DNA of 64,000 nucleotides from Triglochin maritima (GCA_963682175.1 OY821770.1:10074501-10138500); one strand, 5' to 3'; shown: positions 1 through 10,739, numbered from the stretch's first letter. Numbers and translations: made by a program. The notes: generated from the sequence alone by a model not told the origin.

Positions 1-180
1 CGATTTAGCTTTAATTACATGTCTTGACTTCATTTCCTTCTTTCTTGAGTCTTGATCACCTGTAGAGGTTAGCACAATACAATATACATGCAATGCAATA
101 TGTGTGCTACTCTACATCATCATAATTAAGATTAGGTTAATTAAATCATCAAAACATAGATTAAGGCCAAAAAGCCAACA
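1..180 (-). repeat. 3' LTR of the gag-only element, partial
   Basis: This stretch is identical, base for base, to 3861-4040 and ends in the same ccaaca (TGTTGG on the element strand). It is the first 180 bases (start of U3) of the 3' LTR; the remaining roughly 1.35 kb lies off the window edge. Confidence 0.95.
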
Positions 181-195
181 ATCTCCCCCTTTTTG
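181..195 (-). promoter_or_regulatory. Polypurine tract of the gag-only element
   Basis: On the minus strand this reads AAAAAGGGGGAGAT directly before the TGTTGG start of the 3' LTR, which is the position expected of the plus-strand primer for reverse transcription. Confidence 0.88.
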
Positions 196-475
196 ATGAT
201 GGCAACCTATATCTTAATTCTATCTAAATACATGGAATTTGTATATGTAAACTATGCATATTAATGCTCCCCCTATGGATGTGCATAGTTTTTATTAAAT
301 TTTATGCCAAATTCCAAGTTACCCCCTTAATTATCTCTCCCCCTTTGACATCCATCAAAAATAATAATTATTTAAGACTTTAAGCATAGAATTTGGATGT
401 CTTGTAATGAAGTTGCTCCCCCTAAATTTTGCACTTCATTACTCTAATAAAAGATATAACATTTAAGCTCCCCCT
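183..475 (-). repeat. Five copies of an AGGGGGAG polypurine motif
   Basis: The octamer CTCCCCCT (AGGGGGAG on the element strand) occurs at 183, 267, 337, 416 and 468. Only the first touches the LTR; the others are spaced 52-84 bases apart in the otherwise AT-rich, non-coding stretch between gag and the 3' LTR. Multiple polypurine tracts upstream of the 3' LTR are, as I recall, a reported hallmark of Sireviruses, and support that assignment. Confidence 0.85.
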
Positions 476-810
476 ATCAATAAGGCTAAATTGAAACATG
501 AGTATGATGAAATTTAAGTTCAATTAAGTTTCTTCTTAAGCCTTATTCTAACATCCATTTAGAATTGACATTTAAAATCAATGGATGTGATAAATGATTT
601 GCAATTAATAGGGATAATGATTTTCAATGAATTGAACTATATGATATGTCAATTAAGCATGTGAAACTAGATTAGAGCTAATTTTCAGAAAATTTCAAAG
701 ATAGAAATTTATACCAAACTTGAATCTTGAATAGCTCCAATCTTGATTTGGTGATGCAACCGGGTTCGAATTCGACGCTTTGGCTCACCCGGTCACCACC
801 AATCTCCTCC

Positions 811-2460
811 TCAAGTACCTACAAGTGTAGATTTTGGTACCCAAACTACTTTGGGTCCTTGAACATTAGCTCTTGGGATCCAAACCATTTTGGTTTTGGG
901 TGCCCACACACTTGAGGAACTATGGTTAATGAACATATGCTTACCATTTAGAGTAGTGTGAGATACATGGTTTTTCAATTTAAAATTGTAACCTAAACCA
1001 TGTTTTTGCAAAGATTGCCTTTGACTACCTAATAGCATGTTAAGCATATGAGTTCCATTAGTGAATCTTTCTAAATCTTTTCTTAATTGCAAGTTAGAAG
1101 CTTGAAGATTTAGTTGATCACAATCTATAGGTGTTGCTCTTAATTTTTCAAGATTTGATGCATTCTTTTCAAATTTAGCAATCACCTCATTCTTCTCATT
1201 TATGCATGTATCAATTTGGCTTTGGAGATCTTTGATTAACTTTCTAGCATTCTTGTTTTTATCACATATGATCTCATATTGTTTAACTAAATCATGGAAT
1301 GCATTTTGAAGTTCATCATAAGAATAAGTTTCTTCTTTAGAACATGAACTATCACTAGCATATGATTTAGATGAGCAAGAATGTGATCTACTAGAGTAAG
1401 AGTTAGAGGATACCTCACTTCCTTCATCTTGAATTGCCATGTAGCACATATGTGCATATTCCTTTGTTGATGAAGGTGTGGTTGATTTGGATGACGATGA
1501 AGACGATGAATCGTCCCAAGTAGCCTTGTGAGCTTCCAACCTCTTCTCTTTTCTCTTACTTTTCTCCTTTTCTTTTCTCCTCTCCCTTCTCTCCTTTTTC
1601 TTCTCCCCTTCTCTCCTCTCATTTTCACTCTCCTCCCTCTCTTTTTCTTTTTCTCTTTTCTCACTTCTTCTACCTCTTCTTTCATTCTTTTCTCCCTTAT
1701 CTCTCTTGAGGTATTTAAAGAAATCTTTGGCTAAGACCTCAATGTCCTCTTCTTCCACTCTCCTTGGCTCATCAAGGTTTGCATGTAATGCCAAGGTAGA
1801 TATCTTCTTGGTGGCTTCATTCTCCTTCCGATGATTGATTTGAAGTTCATAAGCCATCAAGTTTCCAATTAATTCCTCCATTTTGAGTTGGGAAAGATCG
1901 TGTGCTTCTTCAATTGCAACCACTTTATCTTCCCAATCGTGGCTTAACGACCGGAGGAATTTCCTTGTCATCTCTCCTTCATTTAATCTTCTTCCAAGAA
2001 CCAAAAGAGAGTTAGTGATATCGGTGAAGCGAGTGTTCATTTCGCTTATGTTCTCACCGATATGCATAGAAAAAATCTCATATTTATGCATGAGGAGACT
2101 AATGCGGGTTTCCTTAGTTTTGCTATCCCCCTCATGATGCATTTGCAATCTATGCCATATTTCATATGCACTAATACAACCCCTAATTCTATTGTATTCA
2201 CCCTCATTTAGCCCACAATATAGAATGTTCATTATCTTTGAGTTCATCTCAATTTGTTTCATTTTGGGCCTAGTGAGTGAATCTAATTCATCTTCATTTG
2301 GTGGTGTGTATGGATTTTGGAGAAACACCCAATACTTAAGGTCATTTGATATTAAGAAGATTTTCATCCTATTTTTCCAATAATCATAGTTTGACCCATT
2401 AAGCAAAGGAGGTCTAGTGGTGCATAATCCTTCTATGTGATTAGATGATGTAGAAGCCAT
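811..2460 (-). CDS. gag: Sirevirus/Copia-type Gag polyprotein, intact ORF
   Basis: Gag would form the virus-like particle that packages the element RNA. The 549-residue frame is open. I chose the ATG at 2460 (MASTSSNHIEG) because the second copy of this element at 8318 begins with nearly the same residues; an upstream in-frame ATG at 2499 would add 13. The N-terminus has the family pattern RPPLLNGSNYDYWKNRM, then a helical gag core (about residues 40-210). A long Lys/Glu/Arg-rich segment (about 250-315) is followed by a Ser-rich patch, a coiled coil and a C-terminus with repeated WxPK-like motifs ending VWVPKSTLVGT. I see no CCHC zinc knuckle, which is unusual for a Gag. The charged segment is encoded by a purine-rich tract at 1520-1700. 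Strand and position fit the PBS just upstream. Confidence 0.85.
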   Translation of the reverse strand: MASTSSNHIEGLCTTRPPLLNGSNYDYWKNRMKIFLISNDLKYWVFLQNPYTPPNEDELDSLTRPKMKQIEMNSKIMNILYCGLNEGEYNRIRGCISAYEIWHRLQMHHEGDSKTKETRISLLMHKYEIFSMHIGENISEMNTRFTDITNSLLVLGRRLNEGEMTRKFLRSLSHDWEDKVVAIEEAHDLSQLKMEELIGNLMAYELQINHRKENEATKKISTLALHANLDEPRRVEEEDIEVLAKDFFKYLKRDKGEKNERRGRRSEKREKEKEREESENERREGEKKKERRERRKEKEKSKRKEKRLEAHKATWDDSSSSSSSKSTTPSSTKEYAHMCYMAIQDEGSEVSSNSYSSRSHSCSSKSYASDSSCSKEETYSYDELQNAFHDLVKQYEIICDKNKNARKLIKDLQSQIDTCINEKNEVIAKFEKNASNLEKLRATPIDCDQLNLQASNLQLRKDLERFTNGTHMLNMLLGSQRQSLQKHGLGYNFKLKNHVSHTTLNGKHMFINHSSSSVWAPKTKMVWIPRANVQGPKVVWVPKSTLVGT

Positions 2461-2500
2461 GCTAAAAAATACGATTAAGTATGAGAATTTAGCTAACAAG

Positions 2501-2513
2501 GCTCTGATACCAA
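2501..2513 (-). promoter_or_regulatory. Primer-binding site, initiator Met tRNA
   Basis: The minus strand reads TTGGTATCAGAGC one base after the CCTACA end of the 5' LTR. TGGTATCAGAGC is the usual complement of the 3' end of plant initiator methionine tRNA. Confidence 0.92.
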
Positions 2514-3088
2514 ATGTAGGATCGTGTGGGTTATGGGTCCACTAATCACTTTTAATCTAATCACCTATTGAACCCTAATTAACTACTTGGTTGATTGATC
2601 AAAGAAATGCAGCGGAAATTAAACAAAATCAAACACAAGTAGAAAGTAATGCAAACCACAAAAGACGCGTCGGTTTTTATAGAGGTTCGGCACCCCACCC
2701 GGGTCCTAGTCCTCTCTTGTAGACTCCGCTCGACTCCGCGAGCTCCGCCTACGTCTTCACTAACCACTCCCCGTTCCGGGCCGGGAGAGAACGCCTTTAC
2801 ACCACAAGCAATGCGAACAACCCTCGCTTGCTTGAATTCTTCCTCTCACAATCCGAGAGGGACACTTCGGGCTTTCACCGAAGTCCTTGCTTCTTTTGAC
2901 AACTCTTGTAACTGAGTGGGATTCACTCTCTAATTGAGCACACTTTGAGTAGGATGAGTATATGATCAAGTATGTGAAGTTTAGGCTTAAAGAGTGTAGA
3001 ATTGGGAGCTTTGAGGATTGAGGTTTCTCTCTAATGTATTGGGACAATTGGAGTTGGAGAGTTGTGTGAACAACAAGTCTTGATCCTC

Positions 3089-3097
3089 TATTTATAA
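3089..3097 (-). promoter_or_regulatory. TATA box of the gag-only element LTR
   Basis: Minus strand reads GGAGCTTATAAATAGAGG; the same block (aacggcta, then ggagcttataaatag) recurs in the truncated plus-strand copy near 7690-7720, which supports a conserved core promoter. Confidence 0.75.
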
Positions 3098-3190
3098 GCT
3101 CCTAAGGTTTTCTAGCCGTTGGGGATAGATTTGATTGGGTTTTGTGCAAGATACACAAAGCAGAAAATCGGGCTGCAAATCTGTCCAGAA

Positions 3191-3661
3191 CCGGTCGACC
3201 GAAACTACTAAACCGGTCGACCGTTCACTTGATTTCAAGGAGAACGGTCGAACAAAAGAATATTCGGTCGGACAAACGAGCTAGAACTTAACTCTACTTA
3301 AGTGAATCGGTCGAACCAAAGTATGGAGCGGTCGACCGAAAAGGGGATTCGGTTGAGACAAAGGTCAATCGGTCGAACGAGAAATGTGTCGACCGATAGC
3401 AGGGAATTTGGTTTCTGAAAATGTGTTCAACCGGTCGACCGAAACAAGGTCTTCGTTCGACCGGTTACCGAATGTATTTTGGGGTTAAGTTTGTTTTATA
3501 CGAATACGACCGTTATAGGAATACGACAAGAAAAACGGCCATATTAAAATCCGGGATCGGTCGACCGAAAAGGTAGAACCGGTCGACCGGTAGAGTTCGG
3601 TAAAATCACTGTGGAGAGTCTGTTATAAACCGGTCGAACTGAGAACTGGTTCGGTCGACCG
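3191..3661. repeat. Array of CGGTCGACCG palindromes in U3
   Basis: The perfect self-complementary decamer occurs at 3192, 3214, 3329, 3432, 3558, 3580 and 3652, with imperfect forms (CGGTCGAAC, CGGTCGGAC, CGGTTGAGAC) between them. The array lies upstream of the TATA box, where promoter-binding proteins would act. A neighbouring stretch, TCGACCGATAGCAGGGAATTT near 3390-3411, also occurs in the Copia LTR at 23518. Confidence 0.93.
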
Positions 3662-4040
3662 GTTCACACAGGAAATCTGGGTTTAAGTTTATAAGTGATT
3701 TCCGACTAAGGTTTGGGTGATCTAATGAAGTCCAAATAATGTGAAATTTCGTGTGTGACTTCTATAGGGAACCTATTGTGTATGTGATTGGTTTTTAACT
3801 CTTGTATGCTCAATTTACACATGTTCCTAAGACTCAAAATAAATCAAGATTACATGTCTTCGATTTAGCTTTAATTACATGTCTTGACTTCATTTCCTTC
3901 TTTCTTGAGTCTTGATCACCTGTAGAGGTTAGCACAATACAATATACATGCAATGCAATATGTGTGCTACTCTACATCATCATAATTAAGATTAGGTTAA
4001 TTAAATCATCAAAACATAGATTAAGGCCAAAAAGCCAACA

Positions 4041-4330
4041 GTTACGTGGTCTTGTTCTTCCGGGTTTGGGACCATCTTCTCCAGAACATCCAACCAGCTT
4101 GTCAAGTGTGTGTCGATGGTTTCTGATGAGTTCTCAGCACCAAAGATGGTAGCCATGTTCAAGAGGAAGCCCGTGGAGTACAAAGGACTTGACATTTGGT
4201 GTCCCTATCTTCTATCAATGACCTCAATAATAGGCTGGTATAATTGTGATATGAATTTGTAGTTGTCCTTGATCTACCACCTAGCCTTCTCCATTGCATT
4301 GTATAGTAACCCATTGTGACCTATAATAGG
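4041..4330 (-). pseudogene. hAT transposase fragment (DUF659-type), interrupted
   Basis: Minus-strand translation gives pieces such as MSSPLYSTGFLLN and a following stretch that matches the transposase of the hAT element at 53541-56866 (MSSPLHSAGFLLNPSTFF there, with the same AMEK motif upstream). In-frame stops occur and the sequence stops abruptly at 4040, where the gag-only retrotransposon was inserted. The continuing part would lie to the left of the window. It is a relic of the central/C-terminal part of a transposase, not a functional gene. Confidence 0.75.
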
Positions 4331-4403
4331 CTGGCATAATTGCCAATGACTATATTGTGTGGTCGCACAATGCATCGTGTGACACACAGGCTACACTGTG
4401 CTC

Positions 4404-4432
4404 CAACGGCTAGTTGGCCCAACTAGCCGTTG
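4404..4432. repeat. Perfect 14-bp inverted repeat with 1-base spacer
   Basis: CAACGGCTAGTTGG is followed by one C and then its exact reverse complement. It lies in a GC-richer island (about 4370-4560) that also has two copies of a GCGGCTTGTGCAGCCGC-like unit (near 4453 and 4517). This is probably part of a transposon end; I cannot assign it. Confidence 0.6.
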
Positions 4433-4739
4433 CGCCGCATAATTCACATATACGGCTTGTGCAGCCATAGAGGTCGCATATACGACACATAAGTCACACC
4501 GGGGTTGGTCGCATATGCGGCTTGTGCAGCCGCATAAATGGATAGCAAATATCAACACTCAGTCAGAGGCGAAATGACAATGTATTCACTGAGCGACTCT
4601 AGATTCTTAAATCAATCGTTGATAGTAGAAAATTGATAGAGAATATTATATGCATTTTTTGTATATATTCAATTGTAATTAGATACAACTCTTGAAATTA
4701 TAATTGTTTGAAAATTTTTAACTGAGACATTAAACTGGA

Positions 4740-5215
4740 ATGTGTACATTAAAACTCGAGTATCCTTTAAAGTACATACTTGTATGTTCTTTAAAACTCG
4801 AAAGGGTCTTCAAACCACAAGCATTTGCTTTAAAGGACATAGGTGTCCTTTAAGGGACACCTATTTCTTTTAAAGCACATACTTGTATTGTATGTTATCT
4901 AGACTTGAAGGGGTCATTAAACCACAAGCCTATGCTTAAGAGGACCCTTTGAAGGACACATATGTTCCTTAAAGCACTTGTTTATCCTTTAAAAAAACGA
5001 CACCTATGTTTGTTCAGGCACATACTTGTCTGTTCTCTAGACTCGAAAGAGTCCTTAAACTATATCCTTTAAAGGACATGTATGTCTTTTAAAGCACTTG
5101 TCTGTTCTTCAAAACTTGGAAGGGTCCTTGAACCATAAACATGACCTTTAAAGGACATGAGTCCAAGTCTTTGGCTTAAAGGACACTTATGTCCATTAAA
5201 GGGGCGGTATGTCCA
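4740..5215. repeat. Degenerate TCCTTTAAAGGACA-like repeat array
   Basis: Short palindromic units of the type TCCTTTAAAGGACA, with half-sites (aaggacac, tgtccttt, gggtccttaaacc), recur every 20-40 bases in both orientations. There is no open frame. A similar array lies at 11980-12290. The stretch from 5216 to 5571 is AT-rich with CAA- and AATGTAA-rich wording and no recognisable gene. Confidence 0.7.
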
Positions 5216-5571
5216 TTAACAACACCAAATGTAAGTTACAACAACAAATCCAAACAATACCAAAGTTAACAAATGCAAATGTAATGGACAACAACTCCAA
5301 ATGTAACTAAAGCAAAGATAATGTACAACAAATCCAAATAACACCAAATTTAACAATAGCAAATGTAATCAACAACAACAATTAATGTAACAATAGCTAG
5401 CAAATGTTTCAACCACATATCATTATATAGCAGGTGTATGGTCAAAAGTAAATGCGAGCCATTCACCTAAAAACGAATTAACTCAATGTACATTGCAAGA
5501 TGGGTTAGTTTATAAACACAATTAACTCATGAGTACTTAACATAAACTAATAAAATACTAGGTTAACTGAA

Positions 5572-6763
5572 TGATTCAATTATAATAACTGCAAGTGCAC
5601 GTCGTTGGGAAGACGTGACAAATACGGGTTGAACCTCAAGAAGTTGTGAGTGTTGTTGGGACTACCATACTCGAGTGGTAAAGGAGAGGAGAATGAGGTG
5701 ATTAGTGCTAAACTAACTACACTAAACTTTGAATGAATCAACAATTAAACTAAACCCTCATGGAGTGGAGGTGTGTAGGCATAGGCACAAGTGTGTAAAG
5801 TAGGTGAAATCAACTAGAAATTAGTGTAGAGTCTAATTAACATCAACTAAATTTACATGAATACATTACTAATATAGTTAGACATGAAGTTAAGATGCAC
5901 TTTGGGTTCTCAAGAATGAACTAAGTACCTAGTGTGTCCATTAGGACATCAATTAACGATCCATACAACTTAATACATTGATGCATTCTCTACTAATCAA
6001 GCATCTATACATAACAAGTCATTTATCATAACAAGATAGACCATTACAAGCAACAAGATAAACTCTAGATCTAGCATGAGACAAGTACTTAGTGCGACCA
6101 TTATCCCATCTAATACAAGTTTTAGCAAGTTACATGCGTAGATCTATATGAAGCATATGAATGACACAAGATAAGAAGAACCCATCACTAACACATCACA
6201 TAATCAACTTCACCTCCACCCCAAATGAGGTGGATCTACTCACTAATCATAATAACAACTACGGAAAGCAACAAATCTACACTAAACATGGCAAGAAAAG
6301 CAAAGTACAAAATCAACCAAGAAAACACAAAAATACTTGGATAGAAAGAAAGCTAAAGAAGAGAGTAAAAAGATTCTACCATTAGATTAAAGAAAGCACT
6401 AGTTTACAAGCTCCTTCCACCTCCTTATTCTTGCAACCCCAATGGGTAAAACCTAACCTATTCTGATGGTGGAGGTCGAGAAAAAGAAGAAAGGTAGAAT
6501 AAATATTGCTATTTATAGAAGAAATAGGGTTTGGATGGTTGTAATCACTTTCTCTATAATCCGGTGCACCCAAATAATCAAGACGAAGCCACGAGAGAAA
6601 TTATGACTGAATTGTGGCAAATTGATCGGCCAATGGCGGATCAAATCCACCAGTGGATGATCAATATCAACATTTATATGACTATCGACTGGCTTCAATT
6701 TCAGTCACTTGTGTTGAAAATGGGAGAATTTCTTCAATATCATTGACATCTTCTTGAGAAATA
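5572..6763 (-). repeat. LTR-like fragment, gypsy-related (approximate right edge)
   Basis: The stretch opens TGATTC and soon reads ...gcaagtgcacgtcgttgggaag..., the reverse complement of the conserved 3' end of the gypsy LTRs found here (compare 31965-32025 and 51960-52023), but the rest is divergent. The centre (6210-6260, caccccaaatgaggtggat) resembles 12618-12650, so the two are copies of one family. No coding frame is credible. The right edge is placed only where the CACTA remnant begins. Confidence 0.5.
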
Positions 6764-6767
6764 ATCT

Positions 6768-6936
6768 ATCGTTTTCCTTCTAAAACGACCGACCATTGAT
6801 TATCACAGGGGTCTGTTACATAAGAAATTTGTTTTGCTTGAGATGCCAAAATAAAAGGGTCTTCCTTTAATCGTGGTTTGTTAAGGTTCACCAAAGTCAA
6901 TCACAACTCATCCACCCTAAGGCCGTTATTATTCTC
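6768..6936 (-). pseudogene. CACTA (En/Spm) transposase-region remnant, DUF4216-like
   Basis: Minus-strand translation gives a run with GLRVDEL, then stop, then LVNLNK and DPFILASQAKQISYVTDP, ending NQWSVVLEGKR and a stop. DPFILASQAKQ-YV-DP followed by W-VVL is characteristic of the DUF4216 region of plant CACTA elements, as I remember it. Two in-frame stops and only about 56 codons remain. It ends where a gypsy LTR begins at 6944. Confidence 0.65.
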
Positions 6937-6943
6937 AAAAACT

Positions 6944-7625
6944 TGATGAGAATTAAATTTATACCACAAGTGCACGACGTCAATGAAGATGTGGCAAGTA
7001 CGGGTTGAACACAAGGAGGGAGAGATATTGTTATTTTTGTGATTTTCGATTTAGGAAAGAAAGAGAGAGAAATAAGTTTGGTTTGAGATTTTTGGTTTTT
7101 AATTATCTAATGCAAGAACAACAAAAACTAAAAAGAAAATAAAACAAATATGGATGAGAGTCCAGCGGGTGGAGGTTTAGATGTCGGGTTTTGTTTAGAG
7201 AAATCTGAAACTTATAATAAATCACATTAGTTATAAAGCATTACATGATAAATGACTCAACATAAACTCAAGTAATCAAAATATACTAACACGAAATTAA
7301 AATAATAACATCATTCTTCTTCTCATCACCCTAAATCCATCACCCTCGCCCTTTGGAGAGAGTTAGAAACTCATGGATGGAGGGAAGGAGAAGGGGTCCT
7401 AGAGAAACTACAAAAGAAAACTAAAAAAAAACACAAAATAAAAGAACAGAATTTTATTGCTAAAGAGAAGAACTAAAAAACAAGACTCTTCACAACATCG
7501 TTTCGGGGCTATTTATAGCCGATACAAGGGACCCAAGTATAAAATAGGAAAGCACACGCGTCAATACACGACTGGACAAAATCCGGGGCCACGGATCGCA
7601 AGGGGTGTGGTGTTTCCTCCGCATT
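6944..7625 (-). repeat. Truncated gypsy LTR (same family as 50784-52023)
   Basis: It begins TGATGAGAATTAAATTTAT, the reverse complement of the end of the full gypsy LTR, and follows that LTR in reverse through the Ser/stop-rich leader, the tggatggagggaagg block and the TATA region (GGCTATAAATAGCC near 7507). Similarity fades near 7620. The U3 part, roughly the first 500 bases of the LTR, is missing. Confidence 0.82.
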
Positions 7626-8261
7626 TTGTATGTAAGGTCCTGTCAGTTTTTTATGTATTTTACATAATCTTTACCCAATTCATACCCAACGGCTATAACT
7701 CTTTAGGAGCTTATAAATAGGTATTCCCTTGACACAATTAGACATCCCTTAGACTTCCATTTGTCAAATACACCTGAGAGAAACTCCCAAGTCTCTCATT
7801 CCTCAAATTCTACTCTCCAAGCTTAAACTTACACATCTTAGCATCAATTCCACATCCTAAGCTAAGTGTGCTCAAGTTAGAGAGTGTGTTCCACTAAATA
7901 TCTCAGTTGTAAAGAAGAAAGGACTTCGGTAAAAGCCCGAAGTGTTCCTCTCGGATTGTGAGAGAAGAAAGTCAAGTTCACGAGGGTGTTCGTGGAGTTT
8001 GTTTTGTAAAATTAAGGCTTAAACTCGGCCCGGAACGAGGATGATAGTGAAGACGCGAGCGGAGCTCGAGGGAGATCGAGCGGAGTTTGCAAGAGAGGAA
8101 ATAGGCGGGATGTCGAACCTCTATAAAAATCCGGTGTCATCTTGTGGTTTGCTTTGCTTACTTGTATTTAGTCTTAAATTCCGCTGCATATCTTTGATTG
8201 ATTAAACAAGTAGGTAATTAGCTTAAAAGTGAATAGAATTAGAGACTCTCACGATCCTACA
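7626..8261 (+). repeat. 5'-truncated LTR of a second gag-only element
   Basis: The stretch matches the TATA, R and U5 portion of the LTR at 2515-4040 in opposite orientation and ends cgatcctaca, directly before a PBS. The TATA box is near 7711. The U3 palindrome array is absent because the left part of the LTR is gone; the left edge is approximate. Confidence 0.8.
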
Positions 8262-8263
8262 AT

Positions 8264-8276
8264 TGGTATCAGAGCC
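8264..8276 (+). promoter_or_regulatory. Primer-binding site, initiator Met tRNA
   Basis: TGGTATCAGAGCC follows the LTR end after two bases, exactly as in the first gag-only element. Confidence 0.9.
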
Positions 8277-8317
8277 TTGTGAGCTAAATTTCATTACTTA
8301 ACCGTAATTTTTTAGCA

Positions 8318-8830
8318 ATGGCTAGCACATCTAATCATGTAGAGGGATTATGCACAACTAGGCCTCCTTTGTTTAATGGGTGAAATTATGATTATTGGAA
8401 GAATATGATGAAAATTTTCCTAATTTCAAATGACCTTAAGTATTGGATGTTTTTTCAAAATCCATACACACCCCCAAATGAAGATGAATTAGATTCACTT
8501 ACTAGGCCCAAAATGAAAGAAATTGAGATGAACTCAAAAATCATGAACATTCTATATTGTGGGCTAAATGAGGGTGAATATAATAGGATTAGGTGTTGTG
8601 AAAGTGCATATGAAATATGACATAGACTACAAATGCATCATGAGGGGGATAGCAGAACTAAGAAAACCCGTATTTGTCTCCTCATGCATAAATATGAGAT
8701 TTTTTCTATGCAAGTCGGTGAAAACATAAGCGAAATGAACACTCGCTTCACCGATATTACTAACTCTCTTTTCGTTCTTGGAAGAAAATTAAATGAAGGA
8801 GAGATGACAAGGAAATTCCTCCAGTCGCTT
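8318..8830 (+). pseudogene. gag: Gag fragment of the second gag-only element
   Basis: From ATG 8318 the frame encodes the same Gag as 811-2460 (MASTSNHVEG..., then the gag core to FLQSL). A Ser codon of the NGSNYDYW motif is TGA, and a Trp codon in YEIWHRL is also TGA; both disrupt the product. Coding similarity stops at 8830, where a Copia LTR fragment in the other orientation abuts. Only the first third of Gag survives. Confidence 0.85.
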
Positions 8831-10722
8831 CATATTTTCATTGATTTTATGTACATGTCTATGTTTATTCTAATATCATGCATTCCTACACATATTAAAA
8901 TAAACAAAAGATAGAGGATCATACACAAAGGTTCTCTAAAACCTTTTAGAAGATCCGGTGTTCCGTTGCTCGTCGAATCACCCGCCGATTTGCCTCCAAG
9001 TGTTCATCAAACTCTAAACAAGATTAGAGAGAAAGAAGCTAGCCAATAAATCTTTATTTAAGCTTATAATCTAGCTAATAACCCCTCTAAAAGCTCCTGA
9101 GATTTTAATCTCCAAAACTTGAAACTATTAAGAGAATTTTCGTGGTGATTAAGGGAGAGAATTTTGCACTAATTCTTATGAAACAAGTAGGTGAGAGGTA
9201 TAACCTCCCAAATCAGCCACATCAAGAACTATTATCTAGCAATGATCTCTTGCTTTTCTCTCCTAAAATTAATCTCAATTTGCCACATAAGCATCCGAAA
9301 AATGTTTGATCAAATCTGAAATTAATCCAACCCATGATCAAATTATTCTCTTAATAATTCAGGAAGAAATCATGTTGTTCAGTTAACCGAGATTTCCATT
9401 CGGTTGACCGTTTACGTCCGGTTGACCGTGTAACTTTCGGTCTACCGTCATATCCCCAAGACAGCTCCTGGATATTTTCTTTTGGTTGATCGTTTACATC
9501 CTGTTGACCAATCCCAATTGTCCACGCACTCTAGACAATTTCGGTCAACCAATCGCGTTATCCAATCTTCGTCCGGTCGACCGTTTCCAGCAACCCCGGT
9601 CGACCAAACCCAAAACGGTGGACCGTTTTGACCCTGATTTTGCCTTTGTCAAATTTTTGATTTATATCCAACAAAATTTGATATTTTGGGTTTTTTAGCA
9701 AATTCATATCTTATGTAATATATTATCCTACGTAATTTTAAATTATTACACCCCATTATATAAATACCTCATATGAATTTATTCATGATTCTAATTATGT
9801 CAATTTTCGTGACATATCGATTTTATTGATTCACCACATGTGTCCATTTTCTCATGAAACCCGACACATCATATGAACTGAAAAACAAGCTTCTTGTTTC
9901 CCAGTTTTATGGTGTGACCTATAGGATGATCTAAACCAAATTGACAGCGATATTAAACACTTAATATCTCAAACTATAAGCGGTATATAGCTACACATTA
10001 TAGTTACCCAATTAGCATAGATGTCTTATTCCACTCGAACTAAACACGATCCATTTAGTGATGTGAGTGCACCACTTGTGTCCGTCCCTTGCCTCATGAT
10101 ATTAAGAATATATACAAAGTAGAAATGGGTCACCTTTATATCATATTCATTTCTTGATCTCTTTAGGCTAATTATAACTATGTAACTTAACTCCAGTTAC
10201 ATTGTGCACATTATAATTTTGCTTTATCAAGGGACCCACTAATATCATTACTCGATTAAGAGGGGCAATGATAATCTTTTGACTAGCTATCTTTTCCAGC
10301 ACAAGTCATGTTCAACCAACTATTGTCTTTATCACTATACTCATTAATAGCTTTCGACAATAATCAAATCAAACACTTCTTGAGTGAAAAGATAGAAGTC
10401 TCATATCTTAAGATCCAAGACACAGTAAAATATTAATGAAACGAAACACAATTCCATAATGTTTTACTTCTTAGGTCTATTCAATATATATAAGTAATCA
10501 TTTTCCTCTTTTATATACTCGTGTCGTCAATTATTTGTAGAGCTACAACAATCGATAATCAATACGATAATCTTATCTTGGTAATTAATGTTTCATGTTA
10601 ATTACCATGATTATGAAAAACTTTTGATTTATGTAAACCATTATCTTTTAGAGCTCTACGGTTAAGGACCAAGCGACTCTTCCTTAACTCTTCGAAAAGA
10701 CAAATACAATAATCAAGGAACT
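8831..10722 (-). repeat. Copia LTR fragment, both ends truncated
   Basis: In reverse this follows the Copia LTRs at 22287-24341 and 39809-52233: the ttttagagaac block, ccacgaaaat tctc leader, a CGGTTGACCG/CGGTCGACCG array (about 9380-9625), and the long U3 ending near gttccttgattattg. About 60 bases are missing at its 3' end and about 70 at its 5' end, so no target duplication can be seen. Confidence 0.8.
9380..9625. repeat. Decayed CGGTTGACCG/CGGTCGACCG array
   Basis: At least seven sites with the forms CGGTTGACCG, CCGGTTGACCG, CGGTCTACCG, CGGTCAACC and CGGTCGACCG are spaced 20-40 bases apart. Most differ from the perfect decamer by C-to-T or G-to-A changes, as expected from deamination of methylated CpG. 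Confidence 0.8.
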
Positions 10723-10739
10723 CAACCATTTTCTTCTCT

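Larger units (their letters stand above)
1..4040 (-). mobile_element. Sirevirus-like gag-only LTR retrotransposon (TR-GAG type)
   Basis: Read on the minus strand, the parts run in order: a 5' LTR (4040 to 2515), a tRNA-Met primer-binding site, one gag ORF, a polypurine tract and a 3' LTR whose outer part lies beyond base 1. No protease, integrase, reverse transcriptase or RNase H is present; the internal region is only about 2.3 kb. The 180 bases of 3' LTR in view are identical to the matching bases of the 5' LTR, and the gag frame is open, so the insertion looks young. Gag-only plant elements of this layout are known as TR-GAG; movement would need enzymes supplied in trans. The right flank starts gttac; the matching target duplication is outside the window. 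The insertion lies inside an old hAT transposase fragment. Confidence 0.88.
2515..4040 (-). repeat. 5' LTR of the gag-only element (1526 bp)
   Basis: On the element strand the LTR starts TGTTGG and ends CCTACA, satisfying the TG...CA rule. U3 (roughly 4040 to 3100) holds an array of CGGTCGACCG palindromes. A TATA box lies at 3089-3097, and the R/U5 part below it carries the downstream sequence shared with the truncated copy at about 7640-8261. The LTR end adjoins the PBS. Confidence 0.93.

Noticed and set aside
1287..1734. Additional frames over 1287-1734 on both strands
   Set aside because: Shadows of the charged segment of the Gag gene.
3191..3661. GTCGAC repeats as cloning or adapter residue (SalI sites)
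   Set aside because: The sites are embedded in LTR sequence shared by several independent insertions with target duplications, so they are native.
3191..3661. CRISPR-like array of regularly spaced repeats
   Set aside because: Units are 10 bases, unevenly spaced, with related spacers, in a plant retrotransposon.
8264..8276. tRNA gene at the TGGTATCAGAGCC sites
   Set aside because: Only the 12-13-base primer-binding complement is present; no cloverleaf around it.
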